Positions 61,425-64,000 of a stretch of 64,000 bases of DNA are shown piece after piece (the stretch's first letter is position 1; each line of letters starts with the position of its first letter). Below the pieces are notes generated by a model. The model saw only the letters and a program-made list of their open reading frames with translations, was not told where the DNA came from and made no database searches. Source of the stretch: Paramesorhizobium salinisoli (lineage in GTDB: Bacteria; Pseudomonadota; Alphaproteobacteria; Rhizobiales; Rhizobiaceae); assembly GCF_003335045.1 (NCBI RefSeq), contig NZ_QOZG01000002.1:186001-250000 (forward strand), read 5' to 3'. A program made the translations under genes and the position numbers.

Positions 61425-62148
61425 AGCACCGCCCGGACTGCAGCTGCGCGGCGACTTCCACCATGCCGGGCAGCCGCTTTTCCGGGATATCAGTCTCGGC
61501 ATAGAGGCCGGCAAGTGGACCTGCCTTGTTGGCCCCTCCGGCGTCGGCAAATCGACGCTCCTGCGGCTGATCGCCGATCTCGATACCGGCGGGGAATTTT
61601 CAGGCACGGTTACGGCGGGCGACGAAAGGCCGGTCGTGCCGCGCGTCGCCTATATGGCGCAGACGGATCTGCTCGCGCCCTGGCTCGATGTCTACGAGAA
61701 TGTCGTCCTCGGCGTCCGGCTGCGCGGCGAGGCTCCTGACCGGACACGGGCCGAGCGGCTTATCGCCCGCGTCGGCCTTGAGCCGCACCGGCACAAGCGC
61801 CCGGCAAGCCTTTCCGGCGGCATGCGGCAGCGCGCGGCGCTCGCCCGCATGCTGATGGAGGACCGTCCGGTCGCGCTGCTCGACGAGCCATTCGCCGCGC
61901 TCGACGCCCGCACCCGCAGCGAAATGCAGGAGCTTGCCCATGAAACGCTCCGGGGGCGCACCGTCGTGCTGGTGACGCATGATCCGGCGGAAGCGGTGCG
62001 GCTCGCCGACCATATCATCATCGTCAGCGCCGCCGGGCTCAGCCGCTATGAGGGGCTGGCGGGCGATGCGATCCGCGCAGCGGAGGCGACGGAAACGCTT
62101 GCCATGCAATCGGGCCTCCTGCGCATTCTCCGGGAGTTGCCGCAATGA
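61417..62148 (+). CDS. thiZ: ABC transporter ATP-binding protein ThiZ
   Basis: 243 residues from ATG 61417. Walker A LVGPSGVGKSTLLRLIADLD, Q-loop YMAQTDLLAPWLDVYENVVL, signature LSGGMRQRAALARMLMEDRP, Walker B VALLDEPFAALDARTRSEMQ. It belongs to the SsuB/TauB/ThiZ group. Starts 8 bases before the tenA stop; its stop overlaps thiX by 4 bases. Confidence 0.93.
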   Translation: MREAPPGLQLRGDFHHAGQPLFRDISLGIEAGKWTCLVGPSGVGKSTLLRLIADLDTGGEFSGTVTAGDERPVVPRVAYMAQTDLLAPWLDVYENVVLGVRLRGEAPDRTRAERLIARVGLEPHRHKRPASLSGGMRQRAALARMLMEDRPVALLDEPFAALDARTRSEMQELAHETLRGRTVVLVTHDPAEAVRLADHIIIVSAAGLSRYEGLAGDAIRAAEATETLAMQSGLLRILRELPQ

Positions 62149-62906
62149 AGCGCCGCGTCATCGACGGGCTCCTTTCCGCATGCGCCGCGCTGTCGCTCTG
62201 GCAGATCGTCGTCTGGCTGACCGGCGTTCCATCGTTCATCCTGCCCGGTCCGGTTGGCGTTTTGCGCTCGCTGATCGACAACCACGCGCTCATCGCGGAA
62301 AATGCCGGCACGACTATTGTCGAGGTGCTGCTCGGCCTCGTTCTCGGCGCGGCCATCGGCGGCGCGACGGCGCTGCACCTGATGATTTCGCCCATGGCGC
62401 GCCGGCTTCTCCTGCCGCTGATGGTGTTCAGCCAGGCGATCCCCATCTTCGCGCTGGCGCCGATCCTGACGCTATGGCTCGGCTACGGCATGATATCCAA
62501 GATCGCGGTAACGGTGCTGATGATCTTCTTCCCCGTGGTCTCCACCTTCTATGACGGCTTGCGGCGCACCGATCCCGGGCTGCTCGATCTCGCCCGAACC
62601 ATGGGGGCGACGCCGATGAGCACGCTTCTGCGGCTGCGCCTGCCGGCCGCCCTGCCCGCCTTCGGGTCGGGGCTCAGGCTTGCCGCCGTCTATGCGCCGA
62701 TCGGCGCCGTCATCGGCGAATGGGTCGGTGCGTCGAAAGGGCTCGGCTATCTCATGCTTCTCGCCAATGGCCGGGGCAAGGTGGACCTGATGTTCGCGGC
62801 CCTCTTCGTGCTGGCCGCATTCACCGTCCTCCTGCACGCGTCCACTTCAATGGCCGCGCGGCGGATGGCCAGTTGGGCGAAGGAGACGGATGGGAGCGGG
62901 ATATGA
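62145..62906 (+). CDS. thiX: ABC transporter permease ThiX
   Basis: 253 residues with about six membrane helices. The coupling motif GLLDLARTMGATPMSTLLRL is followed by RLPAALPAFGSGLRLAAVYA and GAVIGEWVGASKGLGYLMLL. It forms the membrane channel for ThiY/ThiZ. Last gene of the riboswitch-controlled operon. Confidence 0.93.
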   Translation: MKRRVIDGLLSACAALSLWQIVVWLTGVPSFILPGPVGVLRSLIDNHALIAENAGTTIVEVLLGLVLGAAIGGATALHLMISPMARRLLLPLMVFSQAIPIFALAPILTLWLGYGMISKIAVTVLMIFFPVVSTFYDGLRRTDPGLLDLARTMGATPMSTLLRLRLPAALPAFGSGLRLAAVYAPIGAVIGEWVGASKGLGYLMLLANGRGKVDLMFAALFVLAAFTVLLHASTSMAARRMASWAKETDGSGI

Positions 62907-62909
62907 AAA

Positions 62910-62929
62910 GGGCCCGGAAAACCGGACCC
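62910..62929. terminator. Compact hairpin terminator after thiX
   Basis: GGG-C-CCGG, loop AAAA, CCGG-A-CCC: seven pairs with one internal mismatch, 3 bases after the thiX stop. It lies between convergent genes. No T run. Confidence 0.6.
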
Positions 62930-62957
62930 TCGAATTGTCGCATCGCAATCGTGAAGC

Positions 62958-64000
62958 TCAGGCCTGCGTGTAGGCCGTCTTGACGACGGTGTAGAACTCG
63001 GCGGCGTATTTGCCCTGTTCCTTCGGGCCGTAGGACGAACCCTTGCGACCGCCGAACGGAACGTGGAAATCGACGCCGGCGGTCGGCAAATTGACCATCA
63101 CCATGCCGGCTTCCGCATTGCGCTTGAAATGCGTGGCATGCTTCAGGCTCGTCGTGGCGATGCCCGAGGACAGGCCGAACGGCGTGTCGTTGGCCACGGC
63201 GAGCGCTTCCTCGTAATCCTTGACGCGGATGACGGACGCCACCGGGCCGAAGATCTCCTCGCGGCTGATGCGCATGGCGTTGGTCGCCTCGGTAAAGAGC
63301 GCGGGCTGCAGGTAGAAGCCGGGCGTCTCGCGGTTAAGCCGTTCGCCGCCGAAGGCGAGCTTCGCGCCCTCGCTCCTTCCGATCTCGATATAGTCCATGT
63401 CCTGCTTGAGCTGCGTCTCATCGACCACCGGGCCGATATGCGTGCCTGGCTTGAGCGCATTGTCGACAACGAGGCTTTTCAGCCGCTCTGTCATGGCGTC
63501 GACGAACTTGTCGTGGATGCCCTCAGTGACGATGAGGCGCGAGGACGCAGTGCAGCGTTGACCGGTGGAGAAGAATGACGAATTGACCGCGGATTCGACG
63601 GCGACGGAAAGATCGGCGTCGTCCAGTACGACGAAGGGGTTCTTGCCGCCCATCTCGAGCTGGAATTTGCGGCCATGCTCGACGGAGGCTGTCGCCACCC
63701 GCTTGCCGGTCCCCACCGAACCGGTGAAGGTGATGGCATCGATATCGGGGCTGTCGAGCATCGCCTGGCCGACTACCGAGCCCTTGCCCATGACGAGGTT
63801 CAACACGCCCTTGGGCAGGCCGGCGCGATGCAGGATATCGACGATCGCCCAGGAGCAGCCGGGGACCAGTTCCGCCGGCTTGAACACGATTGTGTTGCCA
63901 TAGCAGAGCGCCGGCGCGATCTTCCAGGCGGGGATGGCGATCGGGAAATTCCACGGCGTAATGATGCCGACGACGCCAACCGGCTCGCGGGTGATCTCGA
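62958..64000 (-). CDS. Semialdehyde dehydrogenase (alpha-ketoglutaric/succinic type), N-terminus outside the window
   Basis: About 347 codons are visible; the frame runs off the right edge, so roughly the first 130 residues are missing. NAD-dependent aldehyde dehydrogenase landmarks are present: [33 protein letters not shown], the catalytic Glu in [16 protein letters not shown], the catalytic Cys in [17 protein letters not shown], and [10 protein letters not shown]. Details such as [12 protein letters not shown] resemble alpha-ketoglutaric semialdehyde dehydrogenases of sugar-acid breakdown. Convergent with thiX; operon partners would lie beyond the edge. Confidence 0.9.
   Translation of the reverse strand, partial: EITREPVGVVGIITPWNFPIAIPAWKIAPALCYGNTIVFKPAELVPGCSWAIVDILHRAGLPKGVLNLVMGKGSVVGQAMLDSPDIDAITFTGSVGTGKRVATASVEHGRKFQLEMGGKNPFVVLDDADLSVAVESAVNSSFFSTGQRCTASSRLIVTEGIHDKFVDAMTERLKSLVVDNALKPGTHIGPVVDETQLKQDMDYIEIGRSEGAKLAFGGERLNRETPGFYLQPALFTEATNAMRISREEIFGPVASVIRVKDYEEALAVANDTPFGLSSGIATTSLKHATHFKRNAEAGMVMVNLPTAGVDFHVPFGGRKGSSYGPKEQGKYAAEFYTVVKTAYTQA

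Noticed and set aside
1-64000. CRISPR arrays, rRNA operons, prophage or intact insertion sequences
   Set aside because: No regularly spaced repeats, rRNA sequences, phage structural genes or intact transposases were found when reading both strands.

Overview
The window is a high-GC, densely coding stretch of an alphaproteobacterial chromosome. The gene families (HisP/HisQ/HisM-type uptake, GguC, PsuG/PsuK with a fused helix-turn-helix, ThiXYZ, membrane Gcd, many ATGA-type overlaps) point to the Hyphomicrobiales, most likely the Brucellaceae (Ochrobactrum/Brucella) or a close relative. This placement is inferred from protein character, not from a database search.

Layout. 1-2200: end of an NMT1/THI5-type ABC importer (two permeases and a binding protein). 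2270-6610: a two-gene RND efflux pump. 6980-14810: a sugar island with a GguC-like enzyme, an FCD-GntR regulator, a four-gene YtfQRT-YjfF-type furanose importer and an aldose 1-epimerase. 14860-16900: pseudouridine catabolism (psuG-psuK). 17110-18670: an orphan sensor kinase. 18859-18935: tRNA-Arg(ACG).

From the tRNA to about 36.8 kb the sequence looks accessory. A frameshifted serine-recombinase remnant abuts the tRNA. Small stress-type genes follow (GNAT, a 42-residue membrane peptide, a periplasmic carboxymuconolactone-decarboxylase-like protein, DUF1127, a TTC38-like protein and a GlxA-type regulator), then about 1.3 kb of decayed DNA with a BKACE fragment. Next is a tight eight-gene operon that joins a two-subunit molybdenum hydroxylase (IorAB type) to Sox carrier proteins (SoxX, Y, Z, A and a SoxF/FccB flavoprotein) without SoxB or SoxCD. 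It is divergent from its own two-component system and a cytochrome c. I consider this operon the most interesting system in the window.

36.8-41.6 kb: a YhaO/YhaN-type nuclease and SMC-like ATPase pair. 41.6-48.6 kb: a probable amino-acid catabolic locus with a histidine-ammonia-lyase homologue that lacks the Ala-Ser-Gly MIO triad, a sarcosine-oxidase-like flavoprotein, a polar amino-acid ABC importer and a HutC-type repressor. 48.9-54.9 kb: PQQ glucose dehydrogenase, an FAH-family enzyme and a PAS-GGDEF-EAL protein. 55.2-62.9 kb: a TPP riboswitch followed by a ten-gene thiamine synthesis and salvage operon (thiD-O-S-G-E, a ThiF/rhodanese protein, thiY-tenA-thiZ-thiX). The window ends in a semialdehyde dehydrogenase running off the edge.

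No CRISPR array, rRNA, intact insertion sequence or prophage was seen.
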